In this document: positions 1-7,713 of the stretch, piece by piece | Numbering within the stretch: position 1 is the stretch's first letter | Layout: the number at the start of each line of letters is the position of its first letter | From: an uncultured Eggerthella sp. | Lineage (GTDB): Bacteria > Actinomycetota > Coriobacteriia > Coriobacteriales > Eggerthellaceae | Direction of reading: 5' to 3' | Assembly (NCBI GenBank): GCA_900538545.1 | Contig: UPYK01000020.1 | Span: 1-23,832, forward strand | DNA length: 23,832 nucleotides | Notes under the pieces: model-generated | The model's database searches: none | Told to the model about the DNA's origin: nothing | The model's input: the letters and a program-made list of their open reading frames with translations, nothing else | Program-made: the position numbers and the translations under genes

Positions 1-662
1 AGCAGCTTCGCCTGATAGATGCGTTCGCCCACGGTGTCCGTCGCCATGCCGATGAGCTCCGCCGCCACGCCAGCCTTCCAGCTCATGCCGATCACAGCGC
101 GGGCGCACGAAAGCACAAACGGCAGGACTTCGCGCCAGGTGTGGGCACAAAACAGTCGCCAGCCCCGCACGCCATGCAGACGAAACACCTGCTCCAGCGG
201 TTTATCCGCTTGCGTCAAACCCTCGACCAACGAAAAATACACGCCCGGAAGTGCCATCAAAAAGACCGCCGCAATGCTCACGCGCGCCGACCCCAACCAA
301 ATGAGCAGCAGGACCACCACGCAGGCAACCGGTGTCGCCTTAACAAACGAAAGCGCCGGCGCCACCAAGCGGGCAAACGTCAGCGATCGCACCGAGACTC
401 CCGCCAGTACGCCGCCGCACACCGCGGCAAGCGCCAGCCCGCCCAAGATTCGCGCACCCGAGCCTGCCAGAATCGCCCATGTGCCGGCATCGCATACCAG
501 TCGCAGCAACGCCACCACGACGGCGCCCGGCCCCGGCAAAATCAACGGCTGCGCCACGAAACCCGCCATCAGCACCCACACGGCAAGCCAAAAGGCGGCA
601 ACGGCACCTGCTGCCGCCACCGCCTTCATACGCTCTGTCATTTGTCGAGCAAACGCACGCAC
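1..662 (-). CDS. ABC transporter permease, SsuC/TauC-like, partial (3' end outside window)
   Basis: Inner-membrane permease of an ABC importer of the nitrate/sulfonate/taurine class. Reading the minus strand gives an uninterrupted frame with several hydrophobic segments (for example AVAAFWLAVWVLMAGF near residues 20-35). Near the end of the visible part is a stretch resembling the EAA cytoplasmic loop that contacts the ATPase (SWKAGVAAELIGM, then GERIYQAK). I prefer the GTG start at 660-662: a GGAG lies six bases upstream inside the end of the binding-protein gene, and the frame resumes three bases after that gene's stop. The alternative ATG at 639-641 has no visible Shine-Dalgarno. The gene follows the binding-protein gene without a gap, so the two are surely co-transcribed. 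The ATPase gene is not in view and would be expected beyond base 1. Substrate unknown. Confidence 0.85.
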   Translation of the reverse strand, partial: MRAFARQMTERMKAVAAAGAVAAFWLAVWVLMAGFVAQPLILPGPGAVVVALLRLVCDAGTWAILAGSGARILGGLALAAVCGGVLAGVSVRSLTFARLVAPALSFVKATPVACVVVLLLIWLGSARVSIAAVFLMALPGVYFSLVEGLTQADKPLEQVFRLHGVRGWRLFCAHTWREVLPFVLSCARAVIGMSWKAGVAAELIGMATDTVGERIYQAKL

Positions 663-665
663 GGG

Positions 666-1721
666 CTACTCCATGCAGTAGAAATCGTCAGCCGGGAGCT
701 TGCCGCCCACGGCGCTCGCGTCCGCATCGGCCAGCACCTGCAGGTACCCACCGAGCGCCGCCTTCATATCCCTCCCCGTCTGGCACACGAGCATGCACCC
801 GGGAATCGCCTTTTCGGCAATCGCGGCGTTATCCACGATACCCGCATCGACCACGGCCTGAGCCCAGTCCGCCGGCGCCGCGTTCACGGCCTCAACGCTC
901 GCAGCATGGCAGCTCAGGAATTCCGCCACGGCCTCGGGATGCTCCTCGGCAAAGGCACGGCGCACCACGGTCACGCCCGTCAGCAGGCGCGAACCCGTGT
1001 CACCTGCCAGCTCATCCCACACATCGGTCAGACTTACCGGAGCCGACAGCTTGCCTTCGCTCTTTGCGATGGCAGCGGTCTTGAACGGCTCCGGCAGCAC
1101 GCCCACGGCAGACGGATCGGCAAGCAACGCCGACAGCACCTCGGTGGGCTCGCTCTTAAACTCGAGCGTAACCTGGCCGGTCAGGCCCGCGCGCTCCAAC
1201 AGGTAGTTCATGACGTACTCCGGCGTGGTGCCCTTGCCCGTCATATAGACAGTATGGCCCGCCAGATCGCCAAACGAGGCCACACTCGCGTCGCCCGTCA
1301 CAACGTTCAGCACGCCCAGCGTGTTGATGTCGATGACCTGCACCGCACCCTCAGTCTTGTTGTAGAGCACGCTCGCCACGTTGGCGGGCACCAGGGCGAT
1401 ATCGATATCGCCCTGAATGACCTTGGGCACAATCTCGTCGGCGGCAGTGTTGATCGCAAAGTCGAACTCATTGTCCGTGGCACCGTCGGCCGCCTGGTCC
1501 ATAAACTGCACCAGGCCAATCGACGTCGGCCCCTTGAGCGAGGCGACGTGTACCTCGACCGGCTCTGCGGCAGCACCGGCGCCGTCCGTGGCAGCCGAGC
1601 CCGCGGCGGACCCGACACCGGCAGCCCCGCCGCCACAGCCCGCGAGCGCAAGCGACAGGGTGCCCATGGCGAGCGCCGAGGCAAACCCCCGGCGCGACAT
1701 CTCAACATCAAACGCGCGCAT
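666..1721 (-). CDS. ABC transporter substrate-binding lipoprotein, SsuA/NMT1-like
   Basis: Periplasm-side or membrane-anchored solute receptor for the adjacent permease. The N-terminus has a twin-arginine-like stretch (SRRGF, residues 9-13), a hydrophobic segment and a lipobox LAGC with Cys29, followed by a Gly/Ala-rich linker. It is therefore expected to be a lipoprotein, possibly Tat-exported. The body has the SsuA/NMT1 pattern: ASLKGPTSIGLVQFM near the start, ADEIVPKVIQGDIDIALVPAN, and VVVRRAFAEEHPEAVAEFL in the second lobe. Starts at ATG 1721 (GAGGGG about 11 bases upstream) or GTG 1730 are both possible; the latter would overlap the hydA stop. Immediately downstream of hydA, so probably in the same transcript. 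The ligand cannot be told from sequence; family members bind sulfonates, nitrate, thiamin precursors and others. Confidence 0.87.
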   Translation of the reverse strand: MRAFDVEMSRRGFASALAMGTLSLALAGCGGGAAGVGSAAGSAATDGAGAAAEPVEVHVASLKGPTSIGLVQFMDQAADGATDNEFDFAINTAADEIVPKVIQGDIDIALVPANVASVLYNKTEGAVQVIDINTLGVLNVVTGDASVASFGDLAGHTVYMTGKGTTPEYVMNYLLERAGLTGQVTLEFKSEPTEVLSALLADPSAVGVLPEPFKTAAIAKSEGKLSAPVSLTDVWDELAGDTGSRLLTGVTVVRRAFAEEHPEAVAEFLSCHAASVEAVNAAPADWAQAVVDAGIVDNAAIAEKAIPGCMLVCQTGRDMKAALGGYLQVLADADASAVGGKLPADDFYCME

Positions 1722-1723
1722 CG

Positions 1724-3496
1724 CTAGCACGTCCCCTCGTTAGGCATCGTCCATGCGTGATGATCGGTATGCAGCAATTCCTCGGCCAGCGGCGAGAGCG
1801 GCGCACCCAAGAACTCGCTATAGCACGCCTGGACATCGGGATTCTCATGCGAGAAGCGCACAGGCGCGTCGGTGTCGAGCGTATGCAGTACCGCGCCACG
1901 CGCAAAGCCCAGTTCACGGTCGCTGCCATCGATCGGCTGACCACCGCCGCCAGCACATCCCGAAGGACAGGCCATCACTTCGATGAAGTCGTAATCCACC
2001 GTGCCCGCATCGAGCGCCGCGATAAGCTGGTCAGTGTTCGCCAGCCCATGCACGACCGCACAGCGGATCGGCGTCCCTGCCAAGTCGAACACCGCTTCCT
2101 TCCAGGGGCCTTCGGCGGCAGGAGCGAACTCGAAGCCGGTGGGTTCAGGATTCGAGCCGGTCATGATCGCGGCCGCGGTACGGAGCGCTGCCGTCATCAC
2201 GCCGCCGGTCGTGCCGAAGATCACGCCTGCACCCGTGCCCTTATCGAGCGGATCATCGAGCGGCATGTCTTCGAGCGCTTCAACGTCGATCTCGCTCTGG
2301 GCGATCATGCGTGCGAATTCGCGGGTAGTGAGCGATGCATCCATATCAGGCACGCCAGGGTTCGAGGACATGCCCGGCAGTGCGACCTCGACCTTCTTCG
2401 CGGTGCACGGCATGAGCGCGACCGAGAAGATCTTCTCTGGCGCAAGGCCGTTCTTCTCCGCGAACCAGGTCTTTACCACGGCGCCGAACATCTGCATCGG
2501 GCTCTTCGCCGATGAAAGGTGCTGAGCGATGGATTCGGGATAGCGCGTGCGCGCGAAATTCACCCAACCAGGGCAGCATGAGGTGAACAGCGGCAAGCGA
2601 TCGGTCTCGCCTGCCTTCACGATGTTCAGAAGCTCGGTGCCCTCTTCCATGATGGTGAGGTCGGCGGCGAACACCGTGTCGAAGACATAGTCCACACCCA
2701 TTTCCTTGAGCGCAGCACACATGCGCTCCACGCCCAGTTCACCGTCTTGCTTGCCGAACGAGGACGCCCACGCCGTGCGCGTTGCGGGCGCGATCTGCAC
2801 CACCGTAGTTACCTCGGGGTCGGCGATCGCCGCACGCAGACGGGCGATATCGTCGCGCTCGGAAAGCGCGCCGACCGGGCAGTGAGTGATGCACTGGCCG
2901 CACGCCACGCAGCCAGCTTCGCGCATCGTGCGATTATCGGCCACCCCGATGCTCGAGCGCGAGCCCGTACCGATGAATTCCCACACGCCAATGCCCTGCA
3001 GCTTCTTGCAGGCAGCCACACAGCGGCCACATTGGATGCAGCGGCTCGCGTTGCGCTGGATGATCGCGTGCGGATCCCACTCGGCACGCTTGCCGCGCGG
3101 AAGTTCTTGAGGGTAGATGGCAGGCGCGGCATCAGGGCCAGCCAAGCCATAGGATTTCAGCAGATACTGCAAGCGGCACGTGCCATAACGCACGCAATTG
3201 CGACAATCAAGATCGTGGCGCGAGCGAATGAGCTCGAGATTCGTCTTGCGCGCTGCTTCTGCGCGGTCGGAGCGCGTACGAACCACCATGCCTTCTGTGG
3301 CTGGCGTGTTGCACGCGGCGCTCAGGCGCTCATCGCCTTCGACCTCCACGCAGCACACGCGGCAGGCGCCGATATCGCACAGCCCCTTGAAGTAGCACAG
3401 CGTCGGAATGCTGATGTTCGCCGCCTTGGCAGCATCGAGGATGGTGGCACCGTCTTCAACGGTTACGGAAGTGTCGTCTATCGTGAGCGTTACCAT
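1724..3496 (-). CDS. hydA: [FeFe]-hydrogenase catalytic subunit
   Basis: Interconverts H2 with protons and electrons. In the 590-residue protein, domains run as: [2Fe-2S] ferredoxin-like domain (C34, C45, C48, C62); His-ligated cluster (H94, C98, C101, C107); two [4Fe-4S] clusters (C153/156/159/163 and C196/199/202/206); then the H-cluster domain with L1 TSCCPGW at 305-311, L2 MPCTAKK at 362-368, and L3 with C510 and C514 before AGGGGQP. All expected ligands and the proton-relay cysteine are present. Length and order match the CpI-like M3 architecture; the extra C-terminal [2Fe-2S] of trimeric bifurcating HydA is absent. The ATG at 3494-3496 has AAAGGAAG upstream and overlaps the end of the flavoprotein gene by 7 bp, indicating translational coupling. 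With a GltD-like partner it resembles the group A2 (glutamate-synthase-linked) arrangement; that assignment is inference. Confidence 0.96.
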   Translation of the reverse strand: MVTLTIDDTSVTVEDGATILDAAKAANISIPTLCYFKGLCDIGACRVCCVEVEGDERLSAACNTPATEGMVVRTRSDRAEAARKTNLELIRSRHDLDCRNCVRYGTCRLQYLLKSYGLAGPDAAPAIYPQELPRGKRAEWDPHAIIQRNASRCIQCGRCVAACKKLQGIGVWEFIGTGSRSSIGVADNRTMREAGCVACGQCITHCPVGALSERDDIARLRAAIADPEVTTVVQIAPATRTAWASSFGKQDGELGVERMCAALKEMGVDYVFDTVFAADLTIMEEGTELLNIVKAGETDRLPLFTSCCPGWVNFARTRYPESIAQHLSSAKSPMQMFGAVVKTWFAEKNGLAPEKIFSVALMPCTAKKVEVALPGMSSNPGVPDMDASLTTREFARMIAQSEIDVEALEDMPLDDPLDKGTGAGVIFGTTGGVMTAALRTAAAIMTGSNPEPTGFEFAPAAEGPWKEAVFDLAGTPIRCAVVHGLANTDQLIAALDAGTVDYDFIEVMACPSGCAGGGGQPIDGSDRELGFARGAVLHTLDTDAPVRFSHENPDVQACYSEFLGAPLSPLAEELLHTDHHAWTMPNEGTC

Positions 3497-5319
3497 ACCA
3501 GTGCTTCCTTTCCGCAAACTTTGCCAAAGCCGTGATGGTCGCAGCGCAGGCAGCGGCTCGTTTCCTGCTCGACCTCATCTTGCGTCATGCCGTTCTTCGC
3601 AATGTCGAAGTCTTTGATCGCCTCGGCAAACCGGCGGTTCGTCTGTTCGACGCGCCCGGTTGCCGGTCGCGTGGTGAGCGGAGCGGGGATCGTGACTTCG
3701 TCGTGCACGTTATGGTGAAAGCCGAGCGCTTCATCGATGTTGGCTGCAGCCACCTTGCCTGCCGCGATCGCGCGAATGACCGTTGCTGGACCCGTGACCG
3801 CATCTCCACCTGCGAACAGGCCGTTGTGATCGGCAAGGGCACCCTGATCGTTCGCCAGAATGCGTCCACGTTCGGTGGCGATCACATGCGCGAAGGCATC
3901 GGTGTTGATCTTCTGACCGATGGCAACGATGACCGCATCGCAGGGAATCTCCACTTCGGGAACGTTCGCTGCCTGAGGCTTCGGACGACCATCTGCCCCC
4001 ACTGCGCCGATGTATTGCGGTTGCACCACGAGCGCGCGCACCGCGCCAGTCGCATCCGCTTCGATGCGGATCGGTGCCATGAGCTCGGAGATCTGGCAGC
4101 CTTCAGCCATCGCTTCCTCGATCTCTTCAGGAAGCGCGGTCATGTCCGCGATGCGTCGACGATAGACGCATTCAACACTTGCCGCGCCCAGACGCCGTGC
4201 CGTACGCGTGCAGTCCATCGCAACGTTGCCGCCACCAACGACGACCACGCGCTTGCCCGTAAGATCGGGGGCAAGGCCATCGCCAGCAGCACGCAAGAAC
4301 CGTACCGCCGAGAGCACGTTTTCGGCATCTTCGCCCGGGCAGCCGAGCTTGTTCTCATCGTGCGCGCCCACCGAAAGATAGATCGCGTCGAAATCGTTCG
4401 CGAGATCTTCGTAGGTGAGGTCGGTGCCGATCGTGGTATTGGTGAATGCTTTCACGCCTGTTGAAAGGATGAAATCGATGTCTTGATCGAGCTTTTCCTG
4501 TGGCAGGCGATAATCGGGAATGCCGTAGCGCACCATGCCGCCAAGCTTCGAGCGCTGATCGTAAACGGAAACGTCGTGACCCATCAGCTGCAGGTAATAT
4601 GCTGCCGAAAGACCCGCTGGGCCGCCGCCGATCACGGCGATCTTCTTGCCCGTGGGTGCGAGGTTTTGCTGCGGAGCGTAGGGGCTTGCGTGGTCGGCCG
4701 CGTAGCGCTTGATGCCGCAGATGTTCACCGCATCGTCCACGAGGCTCCGGCGGCAGGTGAATTCGCAGGGGTGTTCGCACACATACCCACAGACCGTAGG
4801 CAGCGGATTGTCGTTGCGGATCACACGCAGGGCATCTTCGTACTGGCCCGCGTTCACCAGCGCGATGTAACCCGGAATGTCGATATGTGCAGGACACGTG
4901 CCCTGGCAGGGAACATAGGCGTTGCGCTCGGCGGAGCAGAGGTCGCGCTCGGCATGCGAGCGATAATCCTCTTCGAAGGAACGCAGGCTTTTGAGTACCA
5001 TGCGAGCTGCTTCGTGGCCGATCGCGCAATCGGCGCTGTCCAGGATTCCCTGCGCCGTGGTGGCAATGAGCTCGATCGTTTCGGTGGTGCCCACGCCATC
5101 GAGCACATCCTGCTGAAGTTGGACCAGTTGCGCAAGGCCGATGCGACACGGCGTGCATTTGCCGCACGATTCCGAAAGGAACAGACGGGTGAGCGATTGC
5201 GTGAATTCGACCGGACATTGGTCCGCTGGCATCGCGACGATGCGTCGCGCCGCCTCTTGCGATAGTTGCTTGAAGCCCGCTTCGGCAGCGGATGCTTCTT
5301 CGATGATAAGTCGAGCCAT
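3490..5319 (-). CDS. NuoF C-terminal/GltD-like NAD(P)H flavoprotein, probable electron partner of HydA
   Basis: A 609-residue fusion likely carrying electrons between NAD(P)H and HydA. Residues about 30-115 resemble the C-terminal [4Fe-4S] domain of NuoF (SESCGKCTPCR with C52, C55, C58, then C98 in DCAIG). Residues about 125-215 match the Fer4_20 domain of glutamate synthase small subunits (C138, C142, C177, C181, C185, C189). The rest is a two-dinucleotide-fold flavoprotein: FAD site GGGPAG at 231-236, NAD(P) site GGGNVAMD at 362-369, and late FAD motif GLFAGGDAVTGPATVIRAI. A Cys-rich tail (C590, C593, C602) may bind one more cluster. It lacks the NuoF FMN/NADH domain, so pyridine nucleotide must bind the GltD-like part. 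The start is clear: GAGGAGG precedes the ATG. It overlaps hydA. NADH versus NADPH preference, and whether ferredoxin takes part, cannot be read from sequence. Confidence 0.9.
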   Translation of the reverse strand: MARLIIEEASAAEAGFKQLSQEAARRIVAMPADQCPVEFTQSLTRLFLSESCGKCTPCRIGLAQLVQLQQDVLDGVGTTETIELIATTAQGILDSADCAIGHEAARMVLKSLRSFEEDYRSHAERDLCSAERNAYVPCQGTCPAHIDIPGYIALVNAGQYEDALRVIRNDNPLPTVCGYVCEHPCEFTCRRSLVDDAVNICGIKRYAADHASPYAPQQNLAPTGKKIAVIGGGPAGLSAAYYLQLMGHDVSVYDQRSKLGGMVRYGIPDYRLPQEKLDQDIDFILSTGVKAFTNTTIGTDLTYEDLANDFDAIYLSVGAHDENKLGCPGEDAENVLSAVRFLRAAGDGLAPDLTGKRVVVVGGGNVAMDCTRTARRLGAASVECVYRRRIADMTALPEEIEEAMAEGCQISELMAPIRIEADATGAVRALVVQPQYIGAVGADGRPKPQAANVPEVEIPCDAVIVAIGQKINTDAFAHVIATERGRILANDQGALADHNGLFAGGDAVTGPATVIRAIAAGKVAAANIDEALGFHHNVHDEVTIPAPLTTRPATGRVEQTNRRFAEAIKDFDIAKNGMTQDEVEQETSRCLRCDHHGFGKVCGKEALVW

Positions 5320-5516
5320 TAAGCCTCCTCGAACTCGTGACTTGAGCCTTATCGGTAGCGCCGCAATCTGGTGCGGCCCCTCTCATGCATAAGTGCATAA
5401 AGTCTAACGTGTTTTTGGAGCGTGCGTTTGCTCGAGTCTGTTCGAGATGAGGAAAAGCGGTCTGAATGGTTGGTCTCGATGCGCTGAACGACGATTGCGC
5501 TGCGATCTAACAGCGA
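5320..5516. promoter_or_regulatory. Intergenic control region upstream of the hydrogenase flavoprotein gene
   Basis: This 197-bp gap between hydE and the flavoprotein gene has two visible structures. One is a perfect inverted repeat, GCCGCA / TGCGGC with a 6-base loop, at 5360-5377. The other is a tandem repeat of TGCATAA(G/A) at 5386-5401. On the minus strand the tandem repeat supplies two TTATGCA stretches that could hold a -10 or an operator. I could not pair them with a convincing -35. No Rex-like consensus operator was recognised. A separate promoter or an attenuating hairpin for the hydrogenase genes is plausible but unproven. Confidence 0.4.
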
Positions 5517-6596
5517 TCAACCGACGAGCGAATCGCCGCGCGATGATTCGACCGAATATCCCTGCGCAGCAAGAGCGGCCTCGAGCTTGCCGTGCTGTTC
5601 GGCTGCCTCAAGCCCGGTGGCGAGCTTGTTGTTGTAGAGCGCGTAATCGCCGCGATAGGATGCAGGCGTAAGATTCGGCATGATCACGTTCGCCCCCGCT
5701 TCAAGGCCAGCCATGCGCCCCTGCGGATCGATCGTGGCGAGCGCGGTCGTTGCCGGAAGAAGCGCGCGCGGATGAGCCAGCCGCAAGCACGCGAGCAAGA
5801 AGAGGGTCTCTTCCATCGTGCCTGCTGGTTTGCTGGCGAACGACGTGGCGCAATGCGGAATGAAGGGGCCGATGCCGATCATGTGCGGATCGAGCTCGTG
5901 CAAGAACGCGAAGTTCGCTGCCATCGTTTCGCTCGTTTGCCCTGGTGCGCCTACTAGAAATCCACTCCCTACCTGAAAGCCGATGTCTCGCAGGGCGAAC
6001 AGGCAGGCCTTGCGCTCCTCGAGGCTCATGGATGCGGGATGGAGCTTGCCATAATGGCGAGGGTCGGCTGTTTCGTGGCGCAAGAGATACCGGTCTGCCC
6101 CAGCGTCGAAGAGCTGCTGGTAGGTCTCGCGCGGCAATTCGCCCGCCGAAACCGTGATCGCGCAATCGGGAAAGCGCGTGCGCAGTGCGCCGACGATCTC
6201 TACGAGCGGAACTTTCGGGTCTTCCCCGCCCTGCAAGACGAAGGTGCGATAGCCCAGATCGTAGCCCTGTTCGCAACAGGCAAGGATCTCTTTAGGGTCG
6301 AGGCGATAGCGGCGCAGATCCGCATTGGAAGCTCGGATCCCACAGTAGTAACAATCGTTCTTGCAATAGTTAGAGTATTCGATGAGGCCACGCAGAAATA
6401 CCTGGCGGCCATAGTGCTCGTCGCGCACCGCACGTGCGCGTTCGAACAGATGCGCTCGCAGCGCCGGATCGTGTTGCGCGGCGAAGAGTGCAACCCATTC
6501 TTCGCGCTGAAGCGCCTGCTGCGCTTCAAGCTTTTCGATCAGTCGCATCGCGTCGTGTGTGCGCGTCGCTTCAGGTATGCCTCGTTCGTTCGTCAT
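5517..6596 (-). CDS. hydE: [FeFe]-hydrogenase maturase HydE, radical SAM
   Basis: HydE acts in building the diiron subcluster of the H-cluster together with HydG and HydF. The 359-residue protein has the radical-SAM signature CKNDCYYC (C78, C82, C85) preceded by GLIEYSNY, then the HydE-type stretches GYRTFVLQGGEDP, RHETADPRHYGKLHP, VGSGFLVGAPGQT and IGPFIPHCATSF. This pattern separates it from biotin synthase and from the methylornithine synthase PylB. It lies upstream of the hydrogenase genes on the same strand and may belong to the same unit, although the 197-bp gap suggests internal regulation. HydF and HydG are not in this window. No Shine-Dalgarno is visible before ATG 6596, and a TATAAT lies only ten bases upstream, so the mRNA may be leaderless. 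Confidence 0.94.
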   Translation of the reverse strand: MTNERGIPEATRTHDAMRLIEKLEAQQALQREEWVALFAAQHDPALRAHLFERARAVRDEHYGRQVFLRGLIEYSNYCKNDCYYCGIRASNADLRRYRLDPKEILACCEQGYDLGYRTFVLQGGEDPKVPLVEIVGALRTRFPDCAITVSAGELPRETYQQLFDAGADRYLLRHETADPRHYGKLHPASMSLEERKACLFALRDIGFQVGSGFLVGAPGQTSETMAANFAFLHELDPHMIGIGPFIPHCATSFASKPAGTMEETLFLLACLRLAHPRALLPATTALATIDPQGRMAGLEAGANVIMPNLTPASYRGDYALYNNKLATGLEAAEQHGKLEAALAAQGYSVESSRGDSLVG

Positions 6597-6607
6597 CAGG
6601 CATCCGA

Positions 6608-6613
6608 TTATAC
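6608..6613 (-). promoter_or_regulatory. Probable -10 box (TATAAT) of hydE
   Basis: A perfect TATAAT on the minus strand ends ten bases before the hydE ATG. Transcription would begin about three bases before, or at, the start codon. The absence of an SD sequence fits a leaderless or near-leaderless transcript. The -35 is poor: TTGTCA in the adjacent repeat is only 13 bases away. Confidence 0.5.
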
Positions 6614-6625
6614 CCCGCCCAAAGA

Positions 6626-6658
6626 TGACAAACTAGCCGATCGTTCGACACCTTTTTT
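6626..6658. repeat. 29-bp terminator-like repeat, copy 1, with T-run
   Basis: Begins TGACAAACTA and ends TCGACACCTT, followed by a run of Ts on the plus strand. It differs from the other copies (13797, 14032, 18749) at two bases. It lies between the divergent hydE and thiS promoters, where no transcript obviously needs ending. On the minus strand it lies next to the hydE -10 and might contribute a -35-like TTGTCA. Confidence 0.65.
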
Positions 6659-6660
6659 GC

Positions 6661-6689
6661 TTGTTCTTGGTGGTGAATCATGGTATGTT
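6661..6689 (+). promoter_or_regulatory. Promoter of the thiamin operon
   Basis: -35 TTGTTC at 6661-6666, a 17-base spacer, and -10 TATGTT at 6684-6689. The predicted start near 6696 gives a leader of about 90 bases before thiS. No gene on this strand lies upstream, so a promoter is required here. Confidence 0.6.
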
Positions 6690-6723
6690 GAAACCAGATT
6701 GACGCGCAAGCATCATGAAGGGG

Positions 6724-6762
6724 CTCACCACCTTCGGTGGGGTTTCTTCGTGGTGCTTTTTT
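6724..6762 (+). promoter_or_regulatory. thiS leader with mutually exclusive hairpins (possible attenuator)
   Basis: Two alternative pairings share the same bases. CCACC at 6728-6732 can pair with GGTGG at 6736-6740 across a UUC loop. Alternatively CACCAC at 6726-6731 can pair with GTGGTG at 6750-6755, directly before six Ts (6757-6762), as in an intrinsic terminator. The thiS SD follows at once. I do not see the conserved elements of a TPP aptamer. Attenuation is inference; the terminator form has a long 18-base loop and is not strong. Confidence 0.4.
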
Positions 6763-6784
6763 ATTGGACGCAAAGGAGGCATGC

Positions 6785-6982
6785 ATGATCATCGTCAATG
6801 GCGAAGAGTTCGAGATAGACAGCGGTTCGAGCGTTGCGAAGCTCGTCGAAGAGCGCGGTTTGGACCGCAGCCGCGTCGCGGTCGAACTGAACGGGGAGAT
6901 CGTTCCGCGCGGCACCTTCGATGATACCTTGCTTCACGATGGCGACAAGGTCGAGATCGTTCACTTCGTGGGAGGCGGCTAA
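6785..6982 (+). CDS. thiS: Sulfur carrier protein ThiS
   Basis: Ubiquitin-like sulfur carrier of 65 residues. Its C-terminal glycine is adenylated by ThiF, converted to a thiocarboxylate, and donates sulfur to ThiG for the thiazole ring. The sequence begins MIIVNGEEFEI and has DGDKVEIVHFVGGG at the end; the terminal Gly-Gly is the defining feature. The ATG at 6785 is preceded by AGGAGG at good spacing; longer in-frame starts upstream would run into the leader hairpin. The stop overlaps the thiF start (TAATG), so the partner proteins are translationally coupled. Confidence 0.95.
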   Translation: MIIVNGEEFEIDSGSSVAKLVEERGLDRSRVAVELNGEIVPRGTFDDTLLHDGDKVEIVHFVGGG

Positions 6983-7644
6983 TGAGGGCGCCTGCCGCAC
7001 ACGCTTCGCCGGCTCTTTCACGGGAGGCTTACTTCGCCACCCTTGCGAAACGCCATGGAGTCGAAAACCAGCAGAAGCTCGCACGCGCACGAGTAGGCAT
7101 CGCCGGGCTTGGCGGGTTGGGCTCTGCTGCCGCGTGCCATCTGGCACGACTTGGCGTGGGTACGCTCGTGCTCGTCGACTTTGACGTGGTGGACGTGTCG
7201 AACCTGCACCGCCAGCAATACACCTGCGCGCAGATGGGTATGAAGAAGACCGAGGCGATCGCAGAGACGCTGCGTGCGATCAACCCTTTCGTTGAGCTGG
7301 AGCTGCACTCCGTCAAAGTCACCGCCGAAAATGCGCCCACACTCTTCGCGGGTTGCCCGATCGTGTGCGAAGCGTTCGACGAACCCGACCAAAAGGCTCT
7401 GCTCGTCGAGACCCTGCTTGCCACCTGCCCCGACACCACAATCGTGAGCGGCTCAGGCATGGCGGGGATGGGGTCTGCGAACACGATTCGCACGCGCAAA
7501 GCGCTCGAGCGTCTCTATCTTTGCGGCGATGGCTGCACCGACGTCGCAACAGAAGGGAGCCTTGCGAGCCCACGCGTTGGCGTTTGCGCAGGCCACCAGG
7601 CGAACATGGTCCTACGACTGATACTCGGCGAGGCCGAACCTTAA
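6982..7644 (+). CDS. thiF: ThiS adenylyltransferase ThiF (short, family-2 type)
   Basis: E1-like enzyme that adenylates the ThiS C-terminus with ATP. The 220-residue protein has a Rossmann nucleotide-binding motif GLGGLGS at 42-48, the acidic strand LVLVDFDVVDVSNLHRQQY, and the late SGSGMAGMGSANTIRT and SPRVGVCAGHQANMVLRLILG segments. It is shorter than E. coli ThiF and lacks its two CxxC zinc pairs, as in the ThiF subgroup common in Clostridia and other anaerobes. It starts inside the thiS stop codon and has no room for a separate promoter. A second E1 homologue (TcdA-like, 11902-12675) lies nearby but has different surroundings. Confidence 0.93.
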   Translation: MRAPAAHASPALSREAYFATLAKRHGVENQQKLARARVGIAGLGGLGSAAACHLARLGVGTLVLVDFDVVDVSNLHRQQYTCAQMGMKKTEAIAETLRAINPFVELELHSVKVTAENAPTLFAGCPIVCEAFDEPDQKALLVETLLATCPDTTIVSGSGMAGMGSANTIRTRKALERLYLCGDGCTDVATEGSLASPRVGVCAGHQANMVLRLILGEAEP

Positions 7645-7713
7645 GTTCAGTTCACCTCAACGCCTCAACGATAAACGAACCGCGCTTTTTCGCGCATATA
7701 CGAAAGGAAGACT

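Noticed and set aside
141..1727. A 528-residue open frame on the plus strand
   Set aside because: Antisense to the binding protein and permease genes. The translation is rich in Arg and His with no family pattern, as expected for a GC-rich shadow; the minus-strand genes have clear motifs.
1..1730. Horizontal transfer of the ABC genes based on composition
   Set aside because: Lines sampled by eye have GC in the same range as hydA and the flavoprotein gene, so there is no clear shift.
4355..5398. A 347-residue open frame on the minus strand
   Set aside because: It lies in another frame over the flavoprotein gene, is Arg-rich and has no motif.
6696..6784. TPP riboswitch before thiS
   Set aside because: None of the conserved TPP aptamer segments can be seen; only hairpins are supported.
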